A stretch of DNA of 64,000 nt from NCBI GenBank assembly GCA_048013815.1, contig CM106585.1:7130001-7194000 (forward strand), given 5' to 3'. Position numbers and translations under genes: made by a program. Every line of letters begins with the position of its first letter. The stretch's first letter is position 1. Origin of the DNA: Setoptus koraiensis. Lineage: Eukaryota; Arthropoda. The notes below the pieces were generated by a model. The model was given only the letters and a program-made list of their open reading frames with translations. It searched no databases and was not told the DNA's origin. Positions 18,388 through 30,580 of the stretch are shown in pieces.

Positions 18388-21300
18388 AGGTCTGACAGCA
18401 ATTGAATCGTTGGACAGACTCTCTCAAGTATTTTTGTTCTTGTTATTTTCTCTTTCTGTCTAATAATAGTTTACCTAATTATCATTATGATTGTGATCAA
18501 TAGCCTCGCGCCAGTACCATTGGTAGCGCCACAATAGATTCTGGGAGTAGGTTGTTTTTTTTTTCTTTTTCTTTCCATTTCTAGTGTGGTGTTTGTCAGA
18601 GTCGGAAAAGCAACATCGCCAAATAGTGCAGCGAGGTGCAATGATTGTTATTGCTTTTGTAATCAACTTTTGCAGTTGCGTGAGCCGACTCCGTCGGTCG
18701 ATTTTACTGTACTTATGTTATGAGGCAATGAGGCAGAAGAAGGAGAGAGAATCGCTAATGGTAGCGGCATGAACTTGTTTTCGAAGTGGTAAGAAGAAAG
18801 GCAAATACAACCTGTTTCGTGTGGCGCTGAGAAAGCGGAGAAAAAGAAAGTGGTCTCGATTAGAGAGGCCAGCCAGTGTACCGTCAATTCAAACTTATTT
18901 CCATACATAGGTAAGCCGATGAACCAGTTGCCATTGCCGCTAACATGTGTGTACAATGATGTGATGACCTAAAGATGAAGATCTTGTTCCGTTATAAGCG
19001 TTACAATAATAATAGTGGTAATAAAAAGGCAACGACGCAAACGCCGGTGATTTAATGCCAACCGATGATGACTCAAGATTGTGTTTGAGGCTCGGTGAAC
19101 GGACTTGAGTCGGCGGTTATCATCATGAATGGGCATGAAACGGCTATTCTACTGGTCAGTTGTTTCAGCCGGCCATGTTAGTCGCATATTGGCTCTTCCA
19201 TTAAAGATGAAATGGGAGTGGAAACGGGCAGCCAGAAAAAAATAATAATCATCATCATCGTCATCAGCGGCAAGTGGTGCAAGTGTCACTTGAGACGACG
19301 CTGAATTAATGAAAATTCGATTGCCCCCAGGCTGTTTGGCGGCGTTGTGACCGGAAGTAAGAAGGTAAGCGAGCAGTGTCCATTGGAACTTTCGTTTTTA
19401 AAAGTTCCGTTTAACAGGATTGGTTTGGTTCGGTGTGGAAGTGAGTGAGAGATACAGATAGAAGCAATCATAGATTCACGACACACCGGGCCTAGAGCTG
19501 GCCGATTAACGGCCAGCAGACGGCAAACGGCAAACAAAAGCAATACAAACAACTGTCATACTGTACAAACGGGGCAAGCGTGCAAACGACAAGCATGAGA
19601 TAGTTGATTCATTTAAATTCATCCTGACGGTTGTATCGGCGATTGCGTTGTTGTTGGCCGGCGTACATGATCGAAGGTGGCTGCCGTTATCTCTGGTCGC
19701 TAGTCGCTGGTTGAGCCTCTTTAAAACGACGACGACAACGAGGCTGGGTTGTGTGACGTCATACGACAACGACGATGAAACAATCAGAGCGGCGGTGGTA
19801 AAAAACTAATGCGCACACAATGAAGAAAAGCAATCGATCTCATTGATTAAGGATAGTGGTTGTTTGTTGTTGTTGTTTTGCTCGCTTGCAACGATCTATC
19901 GGGATCATCAGCTATATATACAGGCTATATGTACATGTTGAGCTCGGTAGAAGCCACCACAAAATGGCTGGCATCTTCTCAGCATTAGTGTACAGGTGAC
20001 GTTATTAGATTAGTTCTAGTTTGAAAGTGGATTCAAGTGAACAAGCACACTGATGATGCAATACATGCACTAACTAAAAATAGTGGCCAGCGCGCCGGCC
20101 AATAGCTGGCACAACAAATGGCAAGCAAACAACTGCAAATGGCTAATAGCAAACAACAACAACAACAAATGGCTAATAGCAACCAACAACAACAAATGGC
20201 GCGCCGAGTGCGGCAAATACGGCAAACAGCAAATTGAATGGATGCTAGAGCGGTTTGCAATTGTTAAAAAGTTTGCTAGTTGAGTCACACACAGTTTGTT
20301 GTTGGCAAGCTAGCGGAGGGAAATTATCAACAACAACAACAAGACGCGATGATTGACAGTCGCTCGATGGCGCGCATGACGATACCATTAGGCCGGCGAT
20401 GACGGCAACCGCAATGACAATGGCAGCCATTGAACAATGATGTTGCACCAACACGGTATATATAACATAATCATACAAGTGGTTGCTGGGCCATCATCAC
20501 TAATCATCGTGGCCACTTGCTCACTCATGGCTGCTATCTCATGGCGCCATCTTGGCCGTGCCGTGTGGCCCGCTGGCCGCCGGCTGCTGGCCGCTGGCCA
20601 CTGGCAAGCTAGCGAATCAATATATGACTGCTGGCTACACTATAACTGTACACTGGGCACTTGTTAGCAATGGGTCGTCGTTGTTACACTTGAATTGCAT
20701 CATGATGAGCGCTGCTGATGCAACCGCTGTGGACAACAACATCATGAGCCGATTTGAGCCACAAGTCGACAGAGGAAGCCGCTGATGGTGGCGCCGCCGC
20801 TTGTGAGCCAACGCATCGCTGAATCGGCCCAATCCCAATCGCCATCAGCTGACTTCTTCGCTGGCAAGCCAGCGAACCAGCCCAAAGTTGGTGGCGGCCA
20901 GCGGTAGGCGAATTGCATGGCTGCCTCATACTTTGTATCCAGGCTACTATATATTTATGGCGTATATTTGATACGACGACGACGACGACCACGGCGGCGG
21001 CCTGGCCAGTGGTCGCCGTCGTCGTGCTGGCGGGTTCGCGCAGCCGCAGGTGATTGCGATGGTGCGGCGCCAGCAGTCGAGCCGTGTCTCCCGCGACCGA
21101 CTGTCCGGCGCCCGGGCAACACACGGCTTCCACTTGGCTCGCCGGGCAGCGCCGAGCAGTTGCGCAATGCTCGAGCACGGCCCGACAACGGCCGCTCGCA
21201 TAATTGATGCGGGATACATGCTCGACGGCTCCATTAATCTGGCCGGCCCTGCAACAGCGCCCGCAAACAGGCAACAACCAGCAACAACCACACCAACTGC

Positions 21301-22659
21301 GCTCGCACGGCACTTTTCCTCCGCTCTCCGGGCCGCCCGATCTTCCGCTGGCCGCCCAATCTTCCGCTGGCCGCAGGCCCGAGCGGGCTTCCTTGTCGGA
21401 CACGCCCCCATTGGCGTACTCACCTGTCGAAGGTGCCATTATGGCATTGTGCCGTATGGATCGGCGCGGATCGTTGTGCGCCAACATTTAACAGATAATC
21501 GCCCGCAATAACATGAGCATTCGTTGTTTTGGTTGTTTTTGGCGTCCGCCAGTTGAGCTGCCATCGGGCGTTTATTATGACACAAACGGCGAGCCGATAT
21601 TGTTATCATTTGACCGACCGATCCATCACCGATGCACCGGCTCCTGCGACGGCAATCTTGCGATTATGACGCCATGGCTCGCAGCGTCGAGACAGCGTCG
21701 TGGCGTTACAAGACGAGCGACACATAGTGTCCATAAATGGCCAGCTCCGTTTGTGGCAATTTGTGCCTCTTGCTGCCACTTGTGTGTTGCGCAATCGATC
21801 GACGGAGACTCCCACGGCACACTGGCCAGACGGGCTCACCTTGAGCGGCCCGTTGTGAGCCGGCGCGGCCAGTTACGACGGTCGCGGCCGGCTGCTGTGG
21901 CCGTGCAAATGGTGCGGAGAAGCAGCAAAAAGGAGATAGGCAATGGTATTGTTGATAGTTTTGTTGTGCGCACTCGCCGCCATTTGCCAAGTCGGCCACT
22001 TGTTGCGCTCGCTTGCCAACCGAACGCAACAGCGCAGCGCAACACCAAAAATAACCGCAACGGGCCAAATATCCGCCGGCCAATATTGTTGCCGCGTCGA
22101 GCCATGTATCATGTATAACAATATCGGGCAGCCATTGTGCGCCGTGTGTCCGTTTCACGTCAATCGATCGGCCTAGGCAAATTGATGGCGCTTGTCTAGC
22201 GGTGCGTTTGCGGTGGCGCTCGTTTTATATCGGGCTCGTTTTATGCACACAAATTACAGGTAGACTTGGCAGGCTTCTCACACACAAGCGAGCGGCCACA
22301 AACCGAAAAGCAAGATGCAAACGAGTAATTGTATGCACGCCGATGAGTGCCATTCAAAAATATGTTGCGATTGATTTCCCAATTGGACAGTTCCCGAACC
22401 GGCAAGCCGGCAAACCGGCGCCAATGCGCAACAAGTGAACCGACCTGACCGAGCGAATTGCGGGCCAGCGGCAACGGTCTTGCCAGAAGCCATTCATCAA
22501 TAACAATGGCTGCGTTGTTATTGTATTGTGTTGCCGGGTCGCACCGCGAGCGGACGGTAACAGCGCCACTGCGCCGCCAGATTGGCCAAACTCCGGCGCT
22601 CGCCAACCGGGCCGCCTCCGCAACCATGCAACCGCGCACCAGTCCGCCACTCTACCTGT

Positions 22660-22737
22660 GCTCCCCTCACCTGTCCTCCCTTCGCCTGTGCTCCCTTCAC
22701 CTGTGCTCCCTTCACCTGTGCTGCGTGTACCTGTGCG
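22660..22737. repeat. 15-base minisatellite carrying a CACCTG E-box in most units
   Basis: About five imperfect units of CTGTGCTCCCTTCAC repeat head to tail. Most contain CACCTG, so the array multiplies one E-box. Confidence 0.6.
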
Positions 22738-22830
22738 CACATATACCATATAATATAATATATTTGGGGGTGGAGACTGGCTCGGTCTTGTTGCCTCACG
22801 CAGGCTGCTCTCCTCCTCTGGCGGCTCTAG

Positions 22831-22878
22831 CGGACACCACGCCAACGGACACCACGCCAACGGACACCACGCCAACGG
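22831..22878. repeat. 15-base tandem repeat, three units
   Basis: Three exact copies of CGGACACCACGCCAA followed by a partial unit. Confidence 0.65.
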
Positions 22879-23511
22879 CCGCCTCGAACACGGCAACGGG
22901 CAACAGGTTAGAGCAAACAAATCATAGCTGCTGCCGCCTTTGTGCCGTTGCTGTTGTTGCTGTTGCTGCCGTGATTGTTGCCGTGATTGTTGCCGTGGTT
23001 GTTGCCGTTGCTGTTGCCGTCGCTGTTGCCGTTGTTGCTGCTGCCGCTGGTGGGAATTGGCTTGGCTAACACCTCTGCAAACACACCGGCCGAGCGTAGT
23101 TGCCCGACGGCCGACTGTCGTTTTGGCCCTTTGGCTCGGCGCAGCAATCTCAGCCGGCCGGCCAAGTGTTGGCTGTTGAGCGAGACGGCAACTGTAGCAC
23201 TAACTGCAACCGCTAACTAGGAACCTTCTTATCCGAAGCCAGCCCAGTGCCGTGTTCGCAGCAACTACTTTTATTTTTATGTAGATTCCATCGAAGCCGC
23301 GGCTCAAGTATTGACTTAAACACACACACACACACAATTTCGCTGGCTTGTTGCTGCTGTTGTGCCCGGATCAGAGATAAAGAAGGAGAGAGAGAGAGAG
23401 ACGGCCTAGTTTGGCCCGGCGCCACCGCATCCACTCACCGCTATCTAACTTTGCCTGCTCATTACGTTGCTCCTTCGCTAATCATTGTTTTGATTTTGCT
23501 TAATTTTTGTA

Positions 23512-23516
23512 CACAT

Positions 23517-23578
<62 letters not shown>

Positions 23579-23586
23579 ACACACAC
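23512..23586. repeat. (CA)n microsatellite
   Basis: About 75 bases of nearly pure CA dinucleotides, with a CACTCACAC interruption near the end. Confidence 0.9.
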
Positions 23587-24045
23587 CGACACAAGTTCAA
23601 CAATTATGTAATATCAGTGCATTATCAATGGCTGAATAGTGGTGATTGTAGCACTTTCAAAGGAAACAACAACAACGACAGCTCATAAAGTGTCACAATC
23701 AAAAGCTCAATGCTCAGGTGAGACGACGACCACCACTACCGACAGGCCGATAACAAAGACGGCGCCATAACAGCCGTTTAGCGTTTGCAAGTCAACGTTT
23801 GCTTGTGAATAGTGTTAGCATCATACGCTCAAGTCAGGCAATATTTTGGGGGCTCGTTTTGCGACAAAAGTTTGGCCACAATCGCAGCGATATCGCACGG
23901 ATAAGAGCGCATAGCAATAGCAACGGCGACACTCGTCACAGCAACAATAGCCATTTACTGCCACTACTATTGCACACTAACTCTACATCACATCGTTTCT
24001 GTTTGACACAGTGGCAAATAGAAAATTACGCAACGACAGCAGCAA

Positions 24046-24172
24046 CATACGACAACGACGACCGCGGTGACGACAACAACAACAGCAGCAACGACAGCAA
24101 CAACAACGACAGCAACAACAACGACAGCAGCAGCAACAGCGACAGCAGCAACAACAGCAGCAACAGCAACAA
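24046..24172. repeat. (CAA/CAG/GAC)n trinucleotide-rich tract
   Basis: Dense CAA, CAG and GACAGC units over about 125 bases. They give Asn/Ser-, Gln- or Cys-rich open frames depending on frame and strand, which are not considered genes. Confidence 0.7.
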
Positions 24173-24699
24173 AATGACCAGATATTTGACAACAGCAATG
24201 CATTAACATAACAACGACAGCGACTCATATTCATACTTGCACAAGTTGAGTTTGTCACACACCGACGACAGGCCGACCAGACGGGCTAGACAGAAACAAG
24301 AGCACGCCAAGACACGACACGACGCAACCACAGCCGCACAACACGCCAGACCATCGCCATCACCTGCAACAATTGCACTTGACATGCAATTTGATGTTTG
24401 TTGTTAATCTGCATAAACAAGCAAACAGCCAACAACAAAATTAAATACAATTCTTTCAGTTTGCATCATCACTCATCTAGTCTCGTCGGTGCATTTGTGT
24501 CACTGGTGGCCAGCACAACAACTCACACAACTCATTGTGACCGGGCGTTAGACTCGGCCAACTGTAACTCCAGCCACAGCTCCAAAATAGCAACGCAACA
24601 TTGCATAATAATAGTCTGTTCGACGACAGCAACAAGTGCCTATAGCCTTTTGTGGGCCAGCAGACAAGCAAGCGAGCGCACATTTTCATCTGTCATCTC

Positions 24700-24752
24700 T
24701 CATCGGCAAATCATCGGCAAATCATCGGCAAATCATCGGCAAATCATCGGGT
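24700..24752. repeat. 11-base tandem repeat, four to five units
   Basis: CATCGGCAAAT is repeated head to tail. It is followed by two copies of a CAGCGAGTCGTCGAGC-like unit. Confidence 0.7.
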
Positions 24753-25217
24753 CGTCAAGCCAGCGAGTCGTCGAGCCAGCGAGTCTTCAGATCGTCCAAT
24801 GGTCGAGCATCAAATTTTCGCTCAGATCGAAATCCTCAATCCTCAAATTTGTTAGTTTTGTGACAGCAGCCCTCTAATAGCATCAAAGTGAGTCGGCTCG
24901 TCTTCAGCGCAGACATGACAGCCACTGACAGCAGCGCCGGTGCCCATCCGACAGCGGCAAGCGTGCGAAAAGCGTCAATCTCGTGTGAGCCGAGCGATGA
25001 TAAAACTCAACCTAATGTGATATATATTGATAAACTGTCAACTACAAAACCGCTCACATATCAGCATCAATCGAACAGCGGCAAGTCAGTGTGCCGCCGG
25101 CCCGTTCACAACAAAACAAATGCCAATCAATGGGCCAACGATACGATTGATTCAGCGGGCCCCAAAAGCAGCAGATATTGCGCAAGAGCGTCGCTGGTTG
25201 CCCCGGGCTCTGTCAGT

Positions 25218-27110
25218 ATGCAAAACATATACAGAGTTGCGTCTGTAATAATGATAAAATTAATATTGTTGTCATACAATGCAAACAAGCCTGATAGTGT
25301 TGGCGCTCTCGTCAATTGTGATATATTCTCGTCAACGTCTCATTTGCAAAATTTAATGTATCTAGAGCGCCATCTAATAATGTCACTGGGCAAATATGTC
25401 ATAAATATGGAGCACAAATTGTCAAAAATACGCCGTTACATCGACAGCTGGGAAGAGACGGCGGGCCGCAACGAATACGTGGGCACCTACAGCGAAGAGG
25501 AGATTGTGGGCAATCCGTTGCAAGCGTTTCAGCTAGTGAAAAGATTGACCATTGATTGGCGCTCCATAAGCGATCTATTCAAGCACGACCAATGGAACGA
25601 GGTGAAAAAGCTGACTCAGGACTACAAGACCATAATGCCAAGCGACGACGACTTGCATGGGGCCGCGCTGGCCATAGTGCGCCTCCAGGACACCTACAAT
25701 CTGACCAACAGCGAGCTGGCCTCGGGCAAGATTCAGGAGCACTTTACGCGCATTCAGATGTCGGGTGAGTTTGCAACTTTAATTAGTTGTTAATTAGTTA
25801 ATTATTGCTTTTTTTTTGCCCAACTGTCACTGCCTGTCCACTGACTGACTAACTAACCGATCGATTCGTCCCCATTCGCTGAAGCTCGCGACTGCCTCTA
25901 CCTGGCCAAGCACGCCTTCAACAACGCCTACTACGGCCACTCGCTTGACTGGTTCGAGGAGGCCCTCAGCAGGGCCTACAGAGAGGGCAACTCCACGGCC
26001 TCCGTGTCTGAAATCCAGCCCTTCTATCAGATGGCCGCTCAGGTGGTCAATCAGTTCACAAAGGAATACGAGGGCCCCCTGGACACCTATCACATTTACA
26101 TGGAGGCCAGTGGCAGCAAGGAGCACTCGACAAAATTCAGAATGTTGGAAGAGGACAACAAAGACTACAGAAAATATCAGGCCTTGTGCAGGGGCGAAAA
26201 TAGGCGCACTGCGGCCGACGTGGCCAAATTAAAATGTTACCTCACGCACAATAACGATCCGTATTTGTATTTGCAGCCGGTGAGATTAGAGGTGCAAAAC
26301 ATCAGTCCCTATATAGCCATGATACACAATCTCATGACGGAAAACGAAGCCACCACCATAAGGGAGTTGGCCGCGCCAATGGTAAATATTGATTCTTTCA
26401 TACTGATTCGTTTGTTTTGTCCCGATGGCCTGTTGTTTTAAACAGGCTCTCTAACAATTTGAACGTAGGCTCTAATTTCAAACATCTCTCTACTCCAACG
26501 ACCCATGTCGTTGTTTACAATAATATTATGCAAAATTTTGCAAAATGTTCAGCTGACCAGGGCTCGCGTGCAGACCGACAACGGAACCAGCGACATGGTG
26601 TCCAAAACGAGAACCTCACAAACGGCCTGGTTCTCGCCCGACACACATCCTATTGTGACCCAAATGAACAGGCGCATTGAGGCCGCCACCGGACTGTCCG
26701 TGGACATGACCGACAGCCACTGCGAATTGATGCAAGTGGCCAATTACGGAATGGGAGGCCACTATACGCCCCACTACGATTATCTCATTGTTGACAGGCC
26801 CCAAGAGGAGCGCGATCAAGTGGACGAGCGAGAATTGTATGCCGGCGACAGAACGGCCACCGTCATGTTTTATTTGAGCGACGTAGTTCGGGGCGGATCA
26901 ACGGTATTTCCGCGCCTGGGCGTCCAATTGAAACCCGAACTGGGCGCCGCCGCCTTCTGGTTCAATTTGTACAGAAATGGCGAGGGTATCATAGACACGG
27001 TGCATGGCGCCTGTCCCGTGCTCATGGGCGAAAAATGGGTGGCCAACTTTTGGATAAGAGAACGGGGCCAGTTCAGTAAGAGGCCGTGCAGTCTAGATCC
27101 AAAACAGTGA
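25218..27110 (+). CDS. Collagen prolyl 4-hydroxylase alpha subunit (three exons)
   Basis: ER-lumenal Fe(II)/2-oxoglutarate dioxygenase that hydroxylates collagen prolines. Exons are 25218-25764, 25885-26381 and 26553-27110; introns are 120 and 171 bases, phases 1 and 0. The spliced product is 533 residues, close to the usual 534. Residues 1-20 (VASVIMIKLILLSY core) are the likely signal peptide. The N-terminal dimerisation part and peptide-binding part follow (GNPLQAFQLVKRLTIDW, AIVRLQDTYNL). The catalytic domain has YTPHYDYL (His and Asp iron ligands) and TVHGACPVLMGEKW (distal His and the 2-oxoglutarate-binding Lys). The ATG at 25218 was chosen because it opens a signal peptide. The frame extends upstream with polar sequence and an ATG at 24915, which would bury the signal. 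Coding GC content is high, like its surroundings. Confidence 0.88.
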
Positions 27111-27380
27111 TCATACCTGTCATGTCTGTCATACATATGACGTATATATGACATATATATGACATATATATGGTCAGTGTTGTTGGTTTCCTCTCCTCGC
27201 CTGCCCTCTCCTCATCGTGACGCAGTCTCCGATTTGAATTCTATGATTATTATTATTATTATTACTATCTTGTCATTATTGTCATTGTGTAAATAGATGA
27301 GTGAATATTTAAAATTAGTTAGTTTGAACAAAACAACAAGCACCGTAGCATTTTATTTCATTTGGGCTCTTGTTAGGCTC

Positions 27381-28067
27381 TCAGATTTTATCGTAGGCCG
27401 TCATTATCAGCAGTGCAGCCACGAGAAAACCCGCCGCTACTGCGAACAGCGTCGTGAGGTCAGCCGAGCCTTTGCCAACTAGCATGATAGACAACGCTAA
27501 TATACAGATAGCCATTATACCTTCCAATATTACGAATGGCAAGCCAGTGGGAAATGCTCGTTTCTTTAGGAATGGTGTCAGTAAAATTGCTATTACATAT
27601 ACGCTAATGAGCATCATTGTTAGCATAATCCAATTTTTACTGGCCTCGTTCGGGTTGTCACTCTGAACAAACAGCACAAGACATCCAATGCTGGCCAGCA
27701 GTTGACACAGTCTAATCAACGGACAACCCAAACAGGTTCTCTCTTCCGATTGATATTCTCTGGGGCTTCTGTCTCGTTGGCCGGCCTCTTTCTGGTTGGT
27801 AATTTCAACAACTCGCGCCTCGGTTGTTTGCCGGATTTGTGGGTTCGTCTGCTTGCTCGAATAGACCACATTGTCATTCTTATTCCTACCACTTGCGCCA
27901 CCCAGGTCGATCACTCTCTTATGTGATGGCTCCGGCTCATCTGAATAGTTCAGATCGAGCTTTGTAAATTTTGTGTTTGGATTCGCCAACTCGATGGATT
28001 CTTTCACTTCAATTTCCTCCACAATTGGCGCGTTAGTGCGTTTGCGGTTGCCTCGATTGTGGCAAGC
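27381..28067 (-). CDS. Four-pass membrane protein, unrecognised; first exon not found
   Basis: About 228 codons end at 27381. The first half is polar and charged, probably cytosolic. Four hydrophobic segments follow: CPLIRLCQLLASIGCLVLFV, NWIMLTMMLISVYVIAILL, LPFVILEGIMAICILALSIM and LTTLFAVAAGFLVAALLIM. The layout is MARVEL/tetraspan-like, with both ends cytosolic, but no family signature was recognised. No ATG lies in frame before the first transmembrane segment. The frame is open only back to 28067, where a TGA occurs, so an upstream coding exon must supply the start. Its position between 28070 and the catalase gene was not resolved. It lies tail to tail with prolyl 4-hydroxylase, 270 bases apart. 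Confidence 0.6.
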   Translation of the reverse strand, partial: ACHNRGNRKRTNAPIVEEIEVKESIELANPNTKFTKLDLNYSDEPEPSHKRVIDLGGASGRNKNDNVVYSSKQTNPQIRQTTEARVVEITNQKEAGQRDRSPREYQSEERTCLGCPLIRLCQLLASIGCLVLFVQSDNPNEASKNWIMLTMMLISVYVIAILLTPFLKKRAFPTGLPFVILEGIMAICILALSIMLVGKGSADLTTLFAVAAGFLVAALLIMTAYDKI

Positions 28068-28629
28068 TCACTCAGTATGGTCAGTCAAATCGTGACTAAA
28101 TAATCGTGGCTTTGCCTCAGTAATCTATAATGCGCTGTATCACGGCTCGCTGGTGTTGGCGTTAATGAGACGGCACAATGATATGATGCAAACGATTTGC
28201 AAGCGCGAATATATCACAGTGCCCGCGTGATGCGACGTCGACGCAAAACGACATAACGCACAGTTGATTAACAACAATGACAAACAAACAAACACTAGTA
28301 ATTAAATAGTAAATAACAAATATTTGGAGAAGGTGTAAATGATTTTTATGTTGTTTTAATTCATCAAAGCATTTACAGGCGTATAGTATTAGATGAGACG
28401 ACATTGTGTAAATATGATGGCGTTATGAGAACTTGCTTGAAGCTAAACTTGTTGTTATTAACCATACATTGTATCTCTATATAGTGTGGATTGTAGTAAA
28501 TCCGAGCCAATAATATGCCGATATAATAGCTTGCTATTGTTGTTGCTGTTGTTGTTGCTGTTAAAGCTGTTAGTTTAAACTTTAAAGTTAAGTGTGTTTG
28601 TTCGCTGTTGTATAAATAAATCATCATCA
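28068..28629. other. Intergenic between the four-pass protein and catalase
   Basis: AT-rich. It must hold the promoter and first exon of the four-pass gene (minus) and the 3' UTR of catalase (minus). A short GTT/GCT trinucleotide tract lies at 28535-28562. No gene could be assigned. Confidence 0.35.
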
Positions 28630-30081
28630 TCATTTAAAAGTGGCCGTGCCCTTGATACAGTCCATGACTCTTGCGGCCAGGTCGTTGTCAACTTTGGCAA
28701 AATGTTTCAGCATTCGTTGCTGAATCCAAGCGTGGGTAAGCCGCAAACTGGCACTAATATTCGCAACCAAGCGAGCCTTTTCGTCGCTCTTAAGCGTCTG
28801 ATTCCAAAAAATAGCCGCCTGGCTATAATTGTCGTCGTCGGACGAATCGTGACGATAAACGTCTCCCTGGAAATATTGTCTGTGCTCCATTCCCTTGATG
28901 TCCTCGTTTATTTTGACCAAGGTGTCCTTGTTCATGCCAGAGTTTGGATAATAATTTGGCATGGAGCCATAATTGTCATTGTAACAATACGGTCCGTCTC
29001 TATATGTGGGCATCATCACTGGACAACGAGGCCTGTTGACGGGTATATCCATAAAGTTGGCCCCCAAACGATGGCGCTGTGTGTCGCTGTACGAAAACAG
29101 GCGACCCTGGAGCAGTTTGTCCGGCGACGGCTCAATGCCCGGCACCAGATTGGCCGGACAAAAGGCCACCTGTTCTATTTCGCAAAAATAATTCTTTGGG
29201 TTGCGATTCAACACAAGCGTGCCCACCTTGATTAGCGGATATTCCTTCTGTGACCAGGTCTTGGTGACATCGAACGGATTGAATGGGCACTCGTTGGCCT
29301 GTTTCATTGTCATCACCTGAAACAAAAATGTCCAACTGGGATAGTTTTGGTCGTCAATGGCCTTCTGTAAGTCTCGCAGCGAATAATCGGGATCCTCGCC
29401 GGCTATCTTGACCGCCAATTGCGGATCCATGTTCTTGATGCCCTGATTGGTTCTAAAATGGAACTTTAAGTAGAACGCTTCGCCGGATGCGTTCACCGTC
29501 TTGAATGTGTGGCTCCCAAAGCCGTGCATGTGTCTGAAGCCGTCGGGAATGCCCCGATCAGAGAACAGAAACAAAATCTGGTGCGTCGATTCGGGCCGCA
29601 ACGAAAAGAAGTCCCAAACGGCATTGGGATCTTTCAGATGAGTCTGGGGATTGCGCTTTTGCGAATGTATCAACGACGGAAATTGCATCGGGTCCCGGAT
29701 GAAAAATATGGGCGTGTTGTTGCCAACGATGTCCAAGTTGCCCTCTTTGGTATAGAATTTCACCGCAAAGCCACGCGGATCCCTAACAGTGTCCGCTGAA
29801 CCAGATTCACCGCCAACTGTGGAAAAGCGAGCGATAACGGGCGTCTTAACACCTAAAGTAGAGAAGACATTGGCCTTGCAATATTTTGTAATATCCAAAG
29901 AGGTCACTTCGAATTCGCCGTAGGCACCGCCACCTTTGGCGTGCACTACCCGTTCTGGGATACGCTCGCGGTCAAAGTGGGCAATCTCGTCTAGATAGGC
30001 CACATCTTGGAGAAGTGTAGGACCTCGGGGGCCTAAAGTTAGCGAGTTGGTCTTGTCACCGACCGGTGCACCTGAGGTCAT
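28630..30081 (-). CDS. Cat: Catalase (haem, clade with animal catalases)
   Basis: Decomposes hydrogen peroxide. A single exon of 483 residues, ATG at 30081. [18 protein letters not shown] places the catalytic His at 47. [14 protein letters not shown] holds the catalytic Asn. [14 protein letters not shown] holds the proximal haem-ligand Tyr (about 330). [18 protein letters not shown] and the rest of the NADPH-binding fold are well conserved. Compared with vertebrate catalase it lacks about 28 N-terminal residues and ends early, in TATFK, without the C-terminal extension and KANL-type peroxisomal signal. Either targeting differs or the last part is encoded elsewhere. A TATA box lies about 250 bases upstream of the ATG. 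Confidence 0.95.
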   Translation of the reverse strand: MTSGAPVGDKTNSLTLGPRGPTLLQDVAYLDEIAHFDRERIPERVVHAKGGGAYGEFEVTSLDITKYCKANVFSTLGVKTPVIARFSTVGGESGSADTVRDPRGFAVKFYTKEGNLDIVGNNTPIFFIRDPMQFPSLIHSQKRNPQTHLKDPNAVWDFFSLRPESTHQILFLFSDRGIPDGFRHMHGFGSHTFKTVNASGEAFYLKFHFRTNQGIKNMDPQLAVKIAGEDPDYSLRDLQKAIDDQNYPSWTFLFQVMTMKQANECPFNPFDVTKTWSQKEYPLIKVGTLVLNRNPKNYFCEIEQVAFCPANLVPGIEPSPDKLLQGRLFSYSDTQRHRLGANFMDIPVNRPRCPVMMPTYRDGPYCYNDNYGSMPNYYPNSGMNKDTLVKINEDIKGMEHRQYFQGDVYRHDSSDDDNYSQAAIFWNQTLKSDEKARLVANISASLRLTHAWIQQRMLKHFAKVDNDLAARVMDCIKGTATFK

Positions 30082-30330
30082 TGTTGTTGGCGGTGTTCGA
30101 GGTCTCTTGTTATTGACAATGATGATGGCTTGAGCTAGTGCTCTCGTACTAGGTCACTTGATGATATAGATAAATTGATTCGACGATGCTGACTTTGATT
30201 GTAATTGATGGCAATTTAGTTTGATTTGATTAGATTCGATTTGATTGACTACTGATGACACTTTTTATGTAAACTGAATTCTTGCTCTCACGACCAAATG
30301 GAAGTGGACACAAAATCGATTGGCATCTTG

Positions 30331-30338
30331 CTTTTATA
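30331..30338 (-). promoter_or_regulatory. TATA box of catalase
   Basis: TATAAAAG on the minus strand, upstream of the catalase ATG at 30081. A start site near 30306 would give a leader of about 225 bases. No strong initiator was seen at that point. Confidence 0.5.
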
Positions 30339-30549
30339 CCAGATTTAAGCGATTGTTCAATGACTGTTGCTACTCTTCCATCTAGATTTTAATGATTTTA
30401 CCATGCATCGTTTGAATGTGAACTAATTGTTTAATCTAGATGTGGTTGTTTGGTACATACAAACAACCACAATGCAACTAATTCATAACAAGTAAGCTTA
30501 TAAGGTGCAATATGATTGTTTACCAGCTCTAGTTGACTAAAGGGTGGTC

Positions 30550-30580
30550 TCTCTCTCTCTCTCTCTCTCTCTCCCTCTCT
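30550..30580. repeat. (TC)n microsatellite
   Basis: About 30 bases of TC dinucleotides with one CC interruption. Confidence 0.8.

Larger units (their letters stand above)
18388..25217. other. Gene-poor, GC-rich satellite-rich region upstream of prolyl 4-hydroxylase
   Basis: About 6.8 kb without a supportable gene. Composition shifts from AT-rich (18.4-20 kb) to strongly GC- and CpG-rich (20.9-23.2 kb). Long open frames on both strands in the GC-rich part overlap one another and encode Ala/Arg/Pro-rich low-complexity sequence, as expected from composition. It holds several minisatellites and microsatellites (listed separately) and many CAGGTG/CACCTG E-box words. A GTGAGT donor-like site at 24888 may end a noncoding first exon of prolyl 4-hydroxylase. 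Confidence 0.5.

Noticed and set aside
20684-21487. 267-codon minus-strand open frame, and several overlapping frames of 100-200 codons at 20.9-23.2 kb on both strands
   Set aside because: They overlap one another in all frames of CpG-rich DNA, where stop codons are rare, encode Ala/Arg/Cys-rich low complexity, and show no domain or signal features.
23940-24258. Cys-, Val- and Ser/Asn-rich open frames in the 24-kb trinucleotide tract
   Set aside because: They are frame readings of a microsatellite, with no non-repetitive conserved part.
22660-24752. CRISPR-like arrays suggested by short direct repeats
   Set aside because: Units abut without unique spacers and the DNA is eukaryotic; these are minisatellites.
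24888-25217. Upstream 110-codon extension of the prolyl 4-hydroxylase first exon
   Set aside because: It would place a polar tail before the signal peptide of an ER enzyme. It starts at GTG, and its first bases look like a GTGAGT splice donor.
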